Shown in pieces: positions 23,649-35,317 of a stretch of DNA of 64,000 bases. Numbering within the stretch: position 1 is the stretch's first letter; each line of letters starts with the position of its first letter. Position numbers and translations under genes: made by a program. Under the pieces are notes generated by a model. That model ran no database searches and had not been told where the DNA came from. It saw nothing but the letters and a program-made list of their open reading frames with translations. The stretch is taken from the NCBI GenBank assembly GCA_009809945.1, contig WTPW01000029.1, forward strand, positions 841,262-905,261. The letters are read 5' to 3'. The stretch is from Gigaspora margarita (Eukaryota > Glomeromycota > Glomeromycetes > Diversisporales > Gigasporaceae).

Positions 23649-24910
23649 ATGATAATGAATTACTATTATTTCTATTATTTGATTATCATCATCTTTAGTA
23701 ATTCGATTTCAGTTTTTTGTCAGAAACAGGAACCTAGAATATATCGTGAATTAATAACAGAACCAACTATATTCACGCCGGAATATAATCGCGTTATTAG
23801 TCATGCTGAGTTACCAGTTGTAAAAAATGAGTTATCAATAACTCTAAAAATATCTCTTGCAAGACATAGTCTCGGTCCTGGATGGGACATTGTTTTTTAT
23901 AAAGGTATTTTACATATGACTATTAATTATTTATTAAAAATTCTCAGTTAATCATATAAAAATTTTTATATTTAGGTAGAACGGAAAACAGTCGTACACC
24001 TGCACTCTGGTTAAACCCAAATAACTCAGCTCCGTGTCCACGTTTCTCGACTACTGGCAGTCAGTGTTTAAAATTCAATGTTCTCAGTGTTCTCAAAGAA
24101 CATTATACAATTTTTGAGAACATAAATTATTAAAATATGTTCTCTATTTGAGAACATTCAAAAAATTCTTTTAATATTAAAAAAATTTTAATTTTCATAT
24201 ATAAAGAACATTAAAATTTTACTGAGAACATTAAGAAATTAAAAATGTTCTTTTTGAGAACATAAAACCAAATTTGAATTTTAAACACTGCTGGCAGTAT
24301 TAACGGTGGAGTTGATTTGATTGATTATGGATTCCTACTTAACCGATGGTACCATGTAACATACACACTTTCAGACCACGACAAACGAATGAATTTCTAT
24401 ATAGATGGTGAATGGGTTGGATCTTCCAGTGTCGCACATGTTCGTCAATCTATCAAATTTAATGATAGTCCGTTATATATTGGAAGTAATCTCAGCTGGT
24501 GCGGATTTGCCGGACAAATTAGGTAAACGTGGAATTTAATCAACCAAATTATCGATTTAAAATTTAAGTTCTGTATATTTTTTTTCGAAAAAAAAAAATT
24601 AGCAATTTTCGTTATTATAATTTTCGCTTATCTCATAGTGAGGTACTAATGGACTATTCGGTGAGATTATTTTTTGATTTAGCATTTATGCAAATATACA
24701 CATATTTTTTATATTTCTTACAAATTTTTAATTTAGGGCGAAGATCTAACGAATCATAATGACAATGATGAATGTCTAAATAAATCTTTTGTTGATTTAA
24801 CTATAGCATTCTTTCTTGGTATAATGGTAATGGTATTGGCAGGTATTCTTTTTATACCTAAAATTATACTTCGAAGAAGTTATCAAGAAATCCCAAATCC
24901 TATGCAATGA
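23649..24910 (+). pseudogene. LamG domain gene, copy 3, interrupted by a MITE
   Basis: Exon 1 is 23649-23904, exon 2 is 23976-24522, exon 3 (22 nt) is 24639-24660 and exon 4 is 24737-24910. Splice sites and phases are all intact. Exon 2 carries a 229-bp hAT-type MITE (24062-24290) plus its 8-bp duplication. Since 237 bp is a multiple of three the outer frame is kept, but the insert contains stops. Removing the insert and one target copy leaves an open LamG frame (NRWYHVTYTLSDHDKRMNFY), so the gene died, or was split, recently. Otherwise it resembles copy 2, including the Met-Val duplication in the membrane segment. Confidence 0.8.
24062..24290. mobile_element. hAT-type MITE in LamG copy 3
   Basis: CAGTGTTTAAAATTCAA is present at the left end and inverted at the right end (17 bp). 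A perfect 8-bp duplication CTGGCAGT flanks it (24054-24061 and 24291-24298). The interior is built of TGTTCT/AGAACA half-sites in both orientations. No coding capacity. Confidence 0.88.
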
Positions 24911-25629
24911 ACACACTACGTACTGAATTTGAAAATTAAAAAATGTCTCATTGTACCAATGAATTGAATTTATTGCTTGTTAAAAAAAAATGTAATAAAT
25001 ATTTTTGATTTAATAAAAACTATTATGTCATGAAATTATTAGCATATGCACAATTTACTCCTCATTAACATTATATAATTCAAATAATGCTTATAATATA
25101 TAATTATTGTGGCGTAGTTCTATATTGCTAAGGTGTAATAATCAACGAAAAATTTGCATGCGTGATTTATTGTACACAATCTGATGTTTTTCATAACCGT
25201 CATTCACTATTCTATAGAATGCGTTGACTCGCTGGTACAAATTTACCACATCCCATACAGTTTCTGCATGATTACTATAACAGAGATCTAGAAATAGAAA
25301 AGAACATTATAAATGATTCTTGAGTTCAATCACTATTAATTTAATGTATTGAATTTATTTCTGCAACTCTACTCTAGATTATTACAACAATTAGCTAAAC
25401 GAAGTATGCATATTTTTTTTGCCTAAATTTTTATATTGGCTGTAAACTTTAATAAAATATAATATCATAGATATCAATTTCCAATATTTTTAACAAAAAA
25501 AAAAATCTAATTAAATCATTTTCTATATTTTATAGCACTCTAATAATCCAATATTTTTGATTATTATTAAAAATCAATAAGTTTATAATAATACTTTTCT
25601 CTTGGTATAAAAACATTTTTTAATAAGTT

Positions 25630-26690
25630 ACATCTAATGTATGAAAAATTTTTTCAGAGAACTTAGATTTTCGCAACAAAATTGATTACCGGAAACAAAT
25701 AAATAAATAAATTAATGTAGTATTTTTACGAATAGCCTATGCCAATGCTTTTTCAATATCAAATTTAAAATTTTTGTGAGAAATATTTAGAGAAGTTAAG
25801 GCATTATTTATACAAAACGCCTCTGCAATTGCTTCCCCTTCAAAATAAGGCCATTGTATGAAATATTTAGAGAGGTTAGAATAGTATTTTTGCGAAGTGC
25901 TTCAACTGATCATTATGCGAAATATTTAGAGAAGTTAAGGTAAAATTTTTACAAAGTGCCTTTGCAAGTGTACTCCCTCCCTCAGAGTCAATTTTATTAT
26001 AGCTAATATCTAAAAAAAGTCAAAGTAACGTTTCTATAAGGAGCATTTGCTAATGCTTTTGAACCTTTAAAACCAAGATAATTAATATAAATGTCCAAGT
26101 AAAGTCAAAGTAGTATTTATGCAGAATGCATTTGCTAATGCTTTTCCCACCCTTAATATCAAGTTGATTTAAGAAAGGTTTAGAGAAGTAAGAGAAGTTT
26201 TCTTACAAAGTGCTCTGCGAAAACTTTCCCTCCTTCAGATCCAATTTCACTATCATTAAAATCTAAAGAAATTAAATTAATGTTTTCGCAAAGGGTACCT
26301 GCCAATGTTTTTGCATCAAATTGACCATTATAGATAATTATGGAAGTCAAAGTAGTGTTCTTACACAGAACATAAGCTAATATTTACAAGCTTTAAAACC
26401 AAGACTATTAAGAGAACTAAATATTTGAAAGAACAATTTTGGCCCGAAGATATAAATCTATTAATGAAGGTTATTAGCAATAACACAACTTCAACTGATT
26501 TATCTTATTAATCTTAAGCGTTAAATATTTATTTAAGCTTTTACTTGTTCTTAGAAACATTGCAACCAATGAACATTCAATGGCGTCTACAGCCTCGTCA
26601 TTATAATTTTTTTTTTTTATAAAAATTGAATTTTAAGATATATCTGCACCATATCATTCATATAAAAATTTTTTGAAAATAAAATTAAAG
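25630..26690 (-). pseudogene. F-box/LRR gene remnant (unit 3)
   Basis: Matches the intact minus-strand gene from its C-terminus (25630) through the LRR array to the linker region that contains the complement of EYGVDIP-like sequence near 26600-26690. Several LRR units are missing or shifted and the F-box end is absent. It is the longest of the broken copies. It converges with LamG copy 3. Confidence 0.78.
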
Positions 26691-27337
26691 CCAAGTTGCC
26701 GAGTCATTTTCAAATTTTATGTTTTGAAAACCAAAACTATTTTATTTGAAATTTGATGGTAAACTTTTGGTTAATTCACATCAAGTTGTTTCATTGTGTT
26801 ATGAAAGAATTTTAGACTTTTGAAAAATATAGCATAATAATTGCGCAGATATTGCCGTCATTGATTGGTAACATCAGCCCACACCGCATAAAGCAGACCG
26901 ACTTTTGACATAAAATTTAAGCACCACAAAAATGGCAGAATTCTATGTGGACTCCGTTAGATTCATGTGGGATGGAAGGGATGGGTGTAAACTCGTACTT
27001 AAAATGATAAATGTAGATTATTGACAGCTTTGCATCCAATATTGTCTTTCTAAATAAAGTCCATCAGTTTTTGGGTTCTGTTTGGACACTTTTGCACAAT
27101 GAAACGTTAATTTATTTAGCCTCAAATGTTTTTTTTTTTTTTAGTAAATGTTACATTCTAAGAGTATAGTCTTTTATTACTTATTAAGACAAGTTAAAGA
27201 TAATCAAATTTTGGACTACACGTCTTATTTTACTTGACTGATTATGTATTCCATACGTTTGTCAAACTAATTAAATTTCTTCGCACTAAACAATAAAAAC
27301 AACTCATTCGTCACTTTTTTTATATTATTCAATATAT
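26690..27337. other. AT-rich stretch without a recognised gene
   Basis: I see no coding frame with family motifs. GGCTTGTGCTACAG near 27339 starts a candidate TIR element. Nothing else is identifiable. Confidence 0.5.
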
Positions 27338-27617
27338 GGGCTTGTGCTACAGAAAAGAGGTAAATTGACAAATTTTTGAAAATTAATTTTTTTATATAAA
27401 TTAATTTAGAATACAATTAGGATCATTTTTTACTTAAGATACAAAAGCAGTTGTATTAATAAAATTTTGCAATATAGTTCTTCAAAATTTATAATTTCTT
27501 ATAGTTTATTATAAAATTTATAATTTCTTATAGTTTATTATAGAATTTATAACATAAAAATTGATTTTCTGAAGATCAATTTTTTTGTTATTTCCCCTTT
27601 TCTGTAGCACCTTGCTC
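27338..27617. mobile_element. Candidate TIR element (~280 bp) with internal 29-bp direct repeats
   Basis: TGTGCTACAGAAAAGAGG near 27343-27360 is mirrored as CCCCTTTTCTGTAGCACC near 27594-27611. Inside, a 29-bp unit beginning AAAATTTATAATTTCTTATA occurs about 2.3 times near 27484-27550. Possible ATAT duplicates flank it. It abuts the hairpin at 27622. Confidence 0.5.
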
Positions 27618-27621
27618 ATAT

Positions 27622-27791
27622 CAATACATTATAGCCCGATTCTGTGTCACTATTTGAGATTATGTAATGCTTTTTTTATTAATGATTTTAGACAGAGGTC
27701 CCTTGCGAAGCAGGGACCTCTGTTTAAAATTATTAAAAAAAAGTGTTACATAATCTCAAATAGTGACGGAGACTCGCGCTATAATGTATTG
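27622..27791. mobile_element. 170-bp snap-back hairpin element
   Basis: Almost the whole segment is one inverted repeat with arms of about 80 bp. The ends are CAATACATTATAG and its complement, and the centre is AGAGGTCCC-TTGCGAAGCA-GGGACCTCT. Arms differ at only a few positions. A TA target is possible within the AT-rich ends. This is a MITE-type foldback. Confidence 0.75.
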
Positions 27792-27829
27792 TGTGTAAAA
27801 AGTTTTTTTTAAGATTAAGATTTTTTCTT

Positions 27830-27935
27830 TAATATTCTCACCCTCCACCTCCCCCACCCACCCGCCCTTAAAAAAATCTTTAAAATTCTTACCCTCCACC
27901 TCCCCCACCCACCCACCCTTGAAAAATTTCTAACA
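27830..27935. repeat. CCACC-rich direct duplication
   Basis: Two direct copies of about 57 bp share ACCCTCCACCTCCCCCACCC followed by ACCC(G/A)CCCTT and an A/T run. Strongly strand-asymmetric C-rich sequence, unlike the surrounding DNA. Confidence 0.7.
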
Positions 27936-28014
27936 CGGGCACTGACCCTTGAAATTTTTTCAAACTCCGATCAAGAATAGAAATCGGATTTTGTGTTCGG
28001 GTAGGTTATACAAA

Positions 28015-28360
28015 AATTCAAACTCCGACAGACCGGGTTCGGATCGGGTTCATGAACCAAGATCGGGTTCAAATGAACCAAGATCGGGTTCAGTTTTTTT
28101 TTAAACTCCGACCAAAATAGTGGACGGTTTTCGTGTTCCCACGACAATGATCGAGTAACATGAAAATTCAAACTCCGCCGTTCCGGGTTCAGATCGGGTT
28201 CATTTGAACCAAGACCGGGTTCACTTGAACCAAGCCCGGGTTTAAGAACCAGGATCGGGTTCATTTAACCCATGATCGGGTTCATTTGAACCATTATAGG
28301 GTTCATTTGAACCAAGATCGGGTTCATTTGAACCAGGATCGGGTTCATCTAACCACAAAT
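28015..28360. repeat. ~21-bp palindromic minisatellite (GATCGGGTTCATTTGAACCA)
   Basis: About ten units of GATCGGGTTCATTTGAACCA and diverged forms are arrayed, interrupted once near 28096-28180 by a segment rich in AACTCCG. Each unit contains the palindrome GGTTCATTTGAACC, so single strands could form serial small hairpins. The minus-strand NPILVHLNP-like frame is a repeat translation. Confidence 0.75.
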
Positions 28361-28376
28361 AAAAAATAAACTTCTA

Positions 28377-28408
28377 GCCCGCGGCAACGCCCGGCACCTA
28401 ACACTAGT
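28377..28408 (+). mobile_element. Possible Helitron-type 3' terminus
   Basis: GCCCGCGGCAACGCCCGGC is followed by ACCTAACACTAGT. Helitrons end in a GC-rich short hairpin about 10 bp before CTRR(T), and this string resembles that pattern. The stem is imperfect here. No 5' end or RepHel gene was found, so this is only a candidate. Confidence 0.3.
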
Positions 28409-29450
28409 TATTACTATTGATATTGCTATTCTTGTACCGCTAAAATTTGTAAAAAATTTAATGCGTAGCATTAGTATGAAAACGACCCATGTATTTTAAC
28501 TAAAAGATAGGCAAAAAGACCCCTAGAATTTGAAATATATTAACATTGATGATAGAGGCAACAATAATCCTAAACTAAATTAAAATGATAGAAAAATCGC
28601 CATTTTTAAAATCTTCCAACTACTACAAATAATATACATTTGTGATATAATATCGTTATTGGTTATCATAGAAAAAATTATGCTGGCGCGGGAGTATCTA
28701 CTATCAGACCATCAGCACAGTATATAAACCCTTGTAATGCGCTCGGAAGATTCGGGCGTCCTGATTGAAGGCAGGGACTAGACAAGACCCAGTCTTAACC
28801 AAAACTGGAAGTAACGAGTTCACGAGGTCCTCCACATAATAGGAGTATCAATCTTGGGAGTATTACAATATTGCTATATGAGAGATACGGTGGATATATC
28901 TAGCAAAAATTCAGATAGGAATATAGAATTGTACAAAAAATCCAGGCAAAACACATGAAAATTGGACATGGATTGCGCTGATAGGTCTAGGTCATGGATA
29001 AGCACAAATGCTTGGAATAGTTTAGATAATTAGTAATATACAATACATATACTTAATAAAAGTAACGAGGCATGACCTCACCTCTAACAATAAAAAAAAA
29101 GTTTTAAATAACTAATACAACTATATCTGTAAACATTTCTAGTACAAAAAACTTTGAATTAAATGACTAACTTATAAATATAAAGCTAATTCTACAATAT
29201 AAAATTTAAATGCTAGAATTATTAAAATTGATTTTGCACATACATTTTTCGATTGTATAACAAAATTGGATTTCAACATCCAAAACTAATAATTTTGCCA
29301 AATGAAATTATTTAATCTAAATGTCTGCAAAGCTTGTCAAAAAAATATGGTATCATTTTAGTTTAAAAATTTTCGGTGTTCGTCTTTCACAATAATAATT
29401 GATACTTAATTAAAAATAGTCGGCGAGGCCACTCACAAATGTATAAAAAT
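28409..29450. other. Intergenic stretch without a recognised gene
   Basis: A moderately GC-richer patch at about 28680-28860 (containing TATATAAACCC at ~28720) stands out from AT-rich flanks and could be an old LTR or promoter-like piece, but no matching partner was found in the window. No coding frame is supported. Confidence 0.4.
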
Positions 29451-30616
29451 TCGGATATCAATTATTAAAATCAACACATTATAGTCATTTGAATTCGAAT
29501 AACGATAATAATCAAAATTCGGACAACCATAATATATAAATTTAATACACAACTGAAGTTTTACTGCGGAAATTAACATTTTGCCATTTATTAAATGTTT
29601 CACGGATTTAAAAACGTTATATATATAGTCGCAATTTTTCTTGTAAGCTCAAGATCAAAAACAAGAGCAAGAACAAGAACATGAACAATTGCCTTGCAAT
29701 AGCTGAAAAGAAAAGGTTTGTAAAAACAGATTTCTATATTTTAGCAATTCTTATAGATGTATCAAAAAGTGATCAGTTTTTGGATGATATCTAAAACATT
29801 CAGTATTAGCCGAATTGGTTAATTATGGTACACATAAATTATTTTATGCTTCAATCTTTGTATAAAAAGCTATTTAGTTAATAGACCAGACCAATTTAAC
29901 CAATTTAAAATTAAATTGACCAGAGACCATTTGACTATCAACATTAAATTTGGTTGACCAGCAGATTTTAACCAGCAATATACCGGTATATAGCAAATAG
30001 TCATCATCCAAATTCATTAACTTTGTTATAATTCATACATTTCATTTTTTAATTTTTTTCTACAGAATAAATTTTTCAAATATACATTAATACTAGACAG
30101 TTCCCTTAGTGATTAAAACCAATAAATAAATAATTATAGTCCAAAGTAGGTGTGAAAAACTACAAAAAAGTACTCTTTACATAAATCCAATAGCATATGA
30201 CTAGTAACAGGATTAAAAAAAAATTATAAAAATAATCAATCTAATTGAATCGAAAATGGCGATATAAGCTTTTTGGAAAATTTGCTTAAAATTCTATACT
30301 ATATGACTGTGCATTGCATAGCATTACAGTTATAAAATGACTAATTAAAAGAGTTTTTATTCAAACCCTAATTTTAAGCCTAAAATCTAAATTCTGTTAT
30401 CCTTACTAAATCAGAAAGATTCCCTAAAAAAAAAACAAAGAAACCATGTGAGAATGATAAATATAACTTATTCTCTCATCATTTTTGTTCTATATAAAAT
30501 GATTGAAATTCTAAATTACCTACTTACGTACGTAGTACATACTGTACGTACGTAATGTGGCACATTTTTGCGGATAATTATCAAGAACTAAGTTCTTACA
30601 AATTTTTTTCAAAAAA

Positions 30617-31838
30617 ATGACTAGAATTAATAATAATATGATAATAAATTACTATTATTTTTATTATTTAGTCATAATAATCTTCAGTAATTTAATTTCA
30701 GTTTTTTGTCAGAAACAGGAACAAAGAAAATATCGTGAATTAATAACTGAACCAACTATATTCACACCTGAATATAATCGAATTATTGGTCATGCTGAAT
30801 TACCAGTTGTAAAAAATGAGTTGTCAATAACTCTAAATATATATCTTACAAGCCATGATCCTTAATGCAGTGTTGGCAAAATGACAAATATGACTTTTTT
30901 ATGACAAATAAATGACTGCCAAATTTTATAAAATATTATAAAATAATAACAAAATAATAGTTTTTATGACAAAAATGACATATTTTTATGACATTCAACT
31001 CTGTAATTTTGTCAAATTGCCAACTATGCCTTAATGGTACGGTGTTTTTCATAAAGGTATTATACATATGACTATTAATTATTTATTAAAAAATTCTTAA
31101 ATTAGTCATATGAAAATTTTTATATTTAGGTAGAACGGACACCAGTCGTACACCTGCACTCTGGTTAAAACCGAATGACTCATCTCCGTGTCCACGTTTC
31201 TCGACTACCGGAAGTGCCGATGTTGGATTTGTCATGAATGGTTATGGATTCCTATTTAACCGATGGTACCATATAGCATACACACTTTCAAACCCCGACA
31301 AACGAATGAATTTTTATATAGATGGTGAATGGGTTGGATCTTTCAGTATGATAAATATTCAAGTGGAATCGTTCATATTTAATGATGGTCCGTTATATAT
31401 TGGAAAACATCTTGAGTGGAAAGGATTTACTGGGCAAATTAGGTAAATGTGGAATTTAATCAACCAAATTATCGATCTAAAATTTAAATTCTGTATATAT
31501 TTATTTTTTTTCGAAAAAAAAATTAGCAATTTTCGTTATTATAATTTTCGTCTATCTCATAGTGAGGTATTAATGGATTATTCGGTGAGATTATTTTTTG
31601 ATTCAATATTCATACACATATTTTTTATATTTCTTACAAATTTTTAATTTAGGGCAAAGATCCAACGAAACATAATGACAATGATTTATGTCTAAATAAA
31701 TCTTTTGTTGATTTGACTATAACTGTCTTTATTAGTATGATGGTACTGGCAGGTAGTCTTTTTATACATAAAATTATATTCGAAGAAACTATCAAACAAT
31801 CCCAAATCCTATGTAATGAACGCATTACGTAGTGAATT
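30617..31838 (+). pseudogene. LamG domain gene, copy 4, broken
   Basis: Exon 1 starts at 30617 and ends at 31056. It is interrupted by a 161-bp MITE (30868-31028). Exon 2 is 31130-31442, the 22-nt exon 3 is 31563-31584 and exon 4 starts at 31653. Splice sites are conserved. Beyond the MITE, a TAA stop falls in the codons at the insertion site, and one base is missing near the end of exon 4, so the basic tail is read in the wrong frame. The LamG core (FNRWYHIAYT, MNFYIDGEWVGSF, LYIGKHLEWKGF) is still open. Signal peptide and TATA/ACGT promoter motifs are present. Confidence 0.8.
30868..31028. mobile_element. hAT-type MITE in LamG copy 4
   Basis: The left end CAGTGTTGGCAAAATGACAA is imperfectly mirrored at the right end (TTGTCAAATTGCCAACTATG). 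A perfect 8-bp duplication CCTTAATG lies at 30860-30867 and 31029-31036. The interior repeats TATGACAAA words. It is a different family from the one in copy 3. Confidence 0.83.
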
Positions 31839-31875
31839 TGAAATTAAAAGATTTTTTGATTACATTTCATTACAT

Positions 31876-32427
31876 TGACAACCCTAAAAATCGGCGGGTC
31901 TATCGAGGGATCGGAATTAGCTTCGTGTAACCAAATTTAGCTTACTTGTGGTCGAAAAAGGCGTGTTAGATTTGGGCGAGTGGTTGGTCAGAGTTTCGGG
32001 ATAGTTTAGCAAGAATAAGCGTAGTATAGCGATTCACGAATGTATACGAGTTTATTAGTTTTATTTATGTATCGAATATATGTATGGGTAAATGAACGTT
32101 TATAATAGTATATATGTTTTATTTAGGCAAAGGTGGGAATTCAATATCATTCCCCAAGGGCCAAACGGCCTTTATTTATAAAGATTCAAATTCTATTTTT
32201 ACATGCTGGAATTACTGATATCACTGTAATCGCTGATATCTCTGCAAGTACAGATATACCTCGAAGTGCTTGTATAGCTGATATCTCACGTATTCATGAT
32301 ATTACTGATATTTCTCGAATTCCTCCAATTCCCGGAATTCCTGGAATTCCGCCGGTAAACCTAAATTCGTCGATACCCGGGTCACGCGGGCACGTGCCTG
32401 CGTTCAGGTCACGGTTCGGTTCTCACA
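31876..32427. mobile_element. Probable solo LTR (552 bp)
   Basis: The segment begins TGACAACCC and ends TCTCACA, with ACAT on both sides (31872-31875 and 32428-32431). It interrupts the 3' block of unit 4, and the empty site is visible in units 2 and 5. It is GC-richer than its surroundings and includes TATTTATAAAG near 32172 and a short GGAATTCC-type run near 32330. No internal retroelement genes are attached. A fossil. Confidence 0.55.
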
Positions 32428-32789
32428 ACATATTAAAAAATGTCTCATGAATTGAATTTATTACTAGTTAAAAAATGTAATAAAAATTTTTTGAATTAAT
32501 AAAAAAAAAAAATCACGTCATGCAGTTATTAGCACATAACAATTTACTCCTCTTTATCATTATATAATTCAATATAATAGTTAATTATCGTGGCGTAGTT
32601 CTGTATTGCTGAGGTGTAATAATCAGCGAAAATTTCGAAGGCTGACAATTTGCATGTATGATCTGTTGTCACAATCTGATTGTTTGCATAATTGTTATTC
32701 ACCATTCTCCAGAATTCGTTGACTCGCTGGTACAAATTTACCACGTCCCATCCAGTTTTTGCATGATTACTGATGTAACGGAGATCTAG

Positions 32790-33285
32790 TGTAACGGTTA
32801 ATTGGGAGAGCGGTACGAAATAAAATCAATTCAGCCAATCCAGCTCTAACCGTATACGGAGAATTCGAGTCTTAATAAACCGAAGCGAAGTTACAAGTCA
32901 ATTCAGTCCGTTGAATTGAGTCTCGCAGGATTCATCAAAGTTAAAGTCGAATTCAAAGGAAAAACTCAGATAAGTGCATGAAACTTTTTTATTTATATTT
33001 TAAGAGTACGTGAAACTTATATATTCAATTTCAGGTGTTTTATATACATTTAGAATTTCTAGAGCGTTACGCCAAATTTCTAGCGATACGCTAAAAATTA
33101 AGCGCTACGCTGGAATCTTAGCGTGACGTCGAAATTTTAGCGTTACGCGGAAAAACTAGCGTTACGCATTTGACTACGCCAGCCATTATTGACTTCCATT
33201 TTAGTATGAATTATTTATATCGGGAATAATACAAATAAAGAAATTATTTTACAATTTCGAAAATTAAAATTTTTAATTCGTCACA
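32790..33285. mobile_element. Solo LTR, family 2, copy a (496 bp)
   Basis: Begins TGTAACGGTTAATTGGGAGA and ends AATTCGTCACA, with CTAG duplicated at 32786-32789 and 33286-33289. It shares ends and a central block (GAAGTTACAAGTCAATTCAG) with the element at 34095-34797. Its middle carries a TAGCGTTACGC-type short repeat. No internal genes. A fossil. Confidence 0.75.
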
Positions 33286-33589
33286 CTAGAAATCGAAAAG
33301 AACATTATAAATGATTCTAGTTCAATCATTATCAATTTGATGTATTGAATTTATTTCTGCGACTCTGAATTATCACAATAATTAGCTAAACGATGTATGC
33401 ATTTTTTTTTGAGTAAATTTTTATATTGGCTGTAAACTTTATAATTTATTAAATAATATAATAGATATCAATTTCCAACTTTTTTTTTAAAAAAAAAAAA
33501 ACTAATTAGATCATTTTCTATCTATTATAGCACTCTTATAATCCAATATTTTTATTTATTATCAAAAATCAATAATTTTATATTAATGT

Positions 33590-35030
33590 TTTCTTTTTGG
33601 TATAAAAACGATTTTCGCAATGAGTAGATTACCGTAAACAAATAAATAAATGTAGTATTTTTACGAATAGGCTGTGCCAAGGCTTTTTCAACATCAAAAA
33701 TTAAAATTATTGTGAGAAATATTTAGAGAAGTTAAAGCAGTATTTATATAAAGTGCCTCTGCAATTGCTTTCCTCTTTCAAAATTAAGGCCATTGTATGA
33801 AACATTTAGAGAAGTTAGAATAATGTTTTTGCGAAGTGCTTAAGCTAATACTTTTCCCTTTCAAAATTAAGATTATGTGAAATATTTAGAGAAGTTAGGG
33901 TAGTAGTTTCAAAGTGCTTTAGCAAGTGCACTCCCTCCTTCAAAGTCAATTTTATTATAGCTAATATCTAAAGGAGTCAAAGTAACGTTTCTATAAAGAG
34001 CATTTGCAAACACTTTTGCACCTTTAGAACCAATATGATTAATATAAATGTCCAATGAAATCAATGTAGTATTTATGCAGAGTGCATTTGCTATTGTAAC
34101 GGTTGATTTGGGAGAGCGATAAAACAATATAGACAATAGTGCTAATTTACACTCCAACCGATTACGGATGAAGGGTAAAGCGATAATAAAAGAGTGTGTT
34201 TATATAATGGTAAAGGGTTAATGATCAAGGTAATTTCGACACGAAGTTCAAACAAGGTCAGAATCACGTGAACAATTTAAAATAATTAACAAAACTCGTC
34301 ACACAGAATTCGAGTTATAATAAGCCAATACGAAGTTACAAGTCAATTCAGTCCGTCGAATTGAGTTTTGCAAGGTTTATTAAGGTTAAAGTCGAATTCA
34401 AAAGATAAGGGTTTTACTTTTAATATTATTGCATTTTTAAATTGAATGTCAAAAAATACTTATTAAATAAGACGGAGAACTTATTTTTTTGAAAAGGGGA
34501 TGTCGAACTTAGTTTTGCTTTATTGAATTTGAAGGTCTTAAATACATTTTANGAGCTGTCACGTATTCGTGGAATTTATAACGTATTCGTGATTTTTACC
34601 ACGTATACTCGAATGGCGGAAGTATTTGCAGACTGAGTATTCGCGTATTCGCGATAATTATCGCGTATTCGTGACAATAATCGTGTATTCGCGATTTTCT
34701 AAATCTAAGCCACCAAGCCACGCTTAGTTGACCTTTTTTTTTACATGATTTAAAAATATTTATAACATAAAAAAAATAAATAAAATAATTCGTCACACTA
34801 TGCTTTCCCAGCCTCAATAACAAATTGATTACAAGAAAGGTTTAGAGAGTCAGAGTAGTGTTCTTATAAAGTGCCTTTGCAAAAGCTTTTCCTCCCATTA
34901 ATATCTAAAGAAGTTAAATTAATGTTTTCGCAAAGAGCACCGGCCAATGTTTTTGCATTTTGATAATTAAGGAAGTTAAAGTAGTTTCTCACACAGAGCA
35001 TCAGCTAATGCTCCACACCTGCAATAATAA
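33590..35030 (-). pseudogene. F-box/LRR gene remnant (unit 4), split by a solo LTR
   Basis: LRR sequence on the minus strand runs from 33590 to 34094 and resumes after the insertion, from 34802 to about 35030. Many LRR units are recognisable (for example the 33909-34157 frame: TTLISLDIYINHIGSKGAK). It breaks off near the unit that corresponds to 50340 in the intact gene and passes directly into a P segment. The F-box is missing. Confidence 0.78.
34095..34797. mobile_element. Solo LTR, family 2, copy b (703 bp)
   Basis: Begins TGTAACGGTTGATTTGGGAG and ends AATTCGTCACA, with CTAT on both sides (34091-34094 and 34798-34801), inside an LRR unit. Same family as 32790-33285 but ~200 bp longer. Its middle carries a CGCGTATTCGTGA-type short repeat instead of the TAGCGTTACGC type. 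One unknown base is at 34552. A fossil. Confidence 0.77.
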
Positions 35031-35107
35031 GAATATGAAAAATTACCTTGCAATAGCTGAAAAGAAAAGACTTGTAAAAAACAGATTTCTCGATTTTAGC
35101 AATTCTT

Positions 35108-35317
35108 GTCGCAGATCATAATTTAAAATGAAATCTATATTTTCTACTTAGCCTGCTAACCTTCTAAAACCCACTAATACTTGTTTATTATAACTTTTTT
35201 TAAAACTAAACCCTAACCCTAACCCCTAACCCTAAAAAATGCTCCCCAAAAAAAATTTAGTTTTCGAGATTTTATACTATAATTTCATTTTAATCTGGAT
35301 TTCATTTTAATCTGCCA
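35108..35317. mobile_element. hAT-like MITE carrying telomere-type repeats
   Basis: An 8-bp duplication CAATTCTT flanks it (35100-35107 and 35318-35325). Ends GTCGCAGAT...AAAATGAAAT and ATTTCATTTTAATCTGCCA are inverted. The interior contains about four CCCTAA units (35212-35235). The telomere-type run is therefore inside a mobile element, not at a chromosome end. Confidence 0.65.

Noticed and set aside
27971-28264. 97-codon minus-strand frame with NPILVHLNP repeats
   Set aside because: Translation of the GATCGGGTTC minisatellite.
32133-32450. 105-codon plus-strand frame rich in DIS/IPGIP words
   Set aside because: Falls inside a probable solo LTR and runs across its edge; repeat translation.
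35200-35240. CCCTAA run as a chromosome end
   Set aside because: Short, internal and enclosed by the ends and 8-bp duplication of a MITE; sequence continues normally on both sides.
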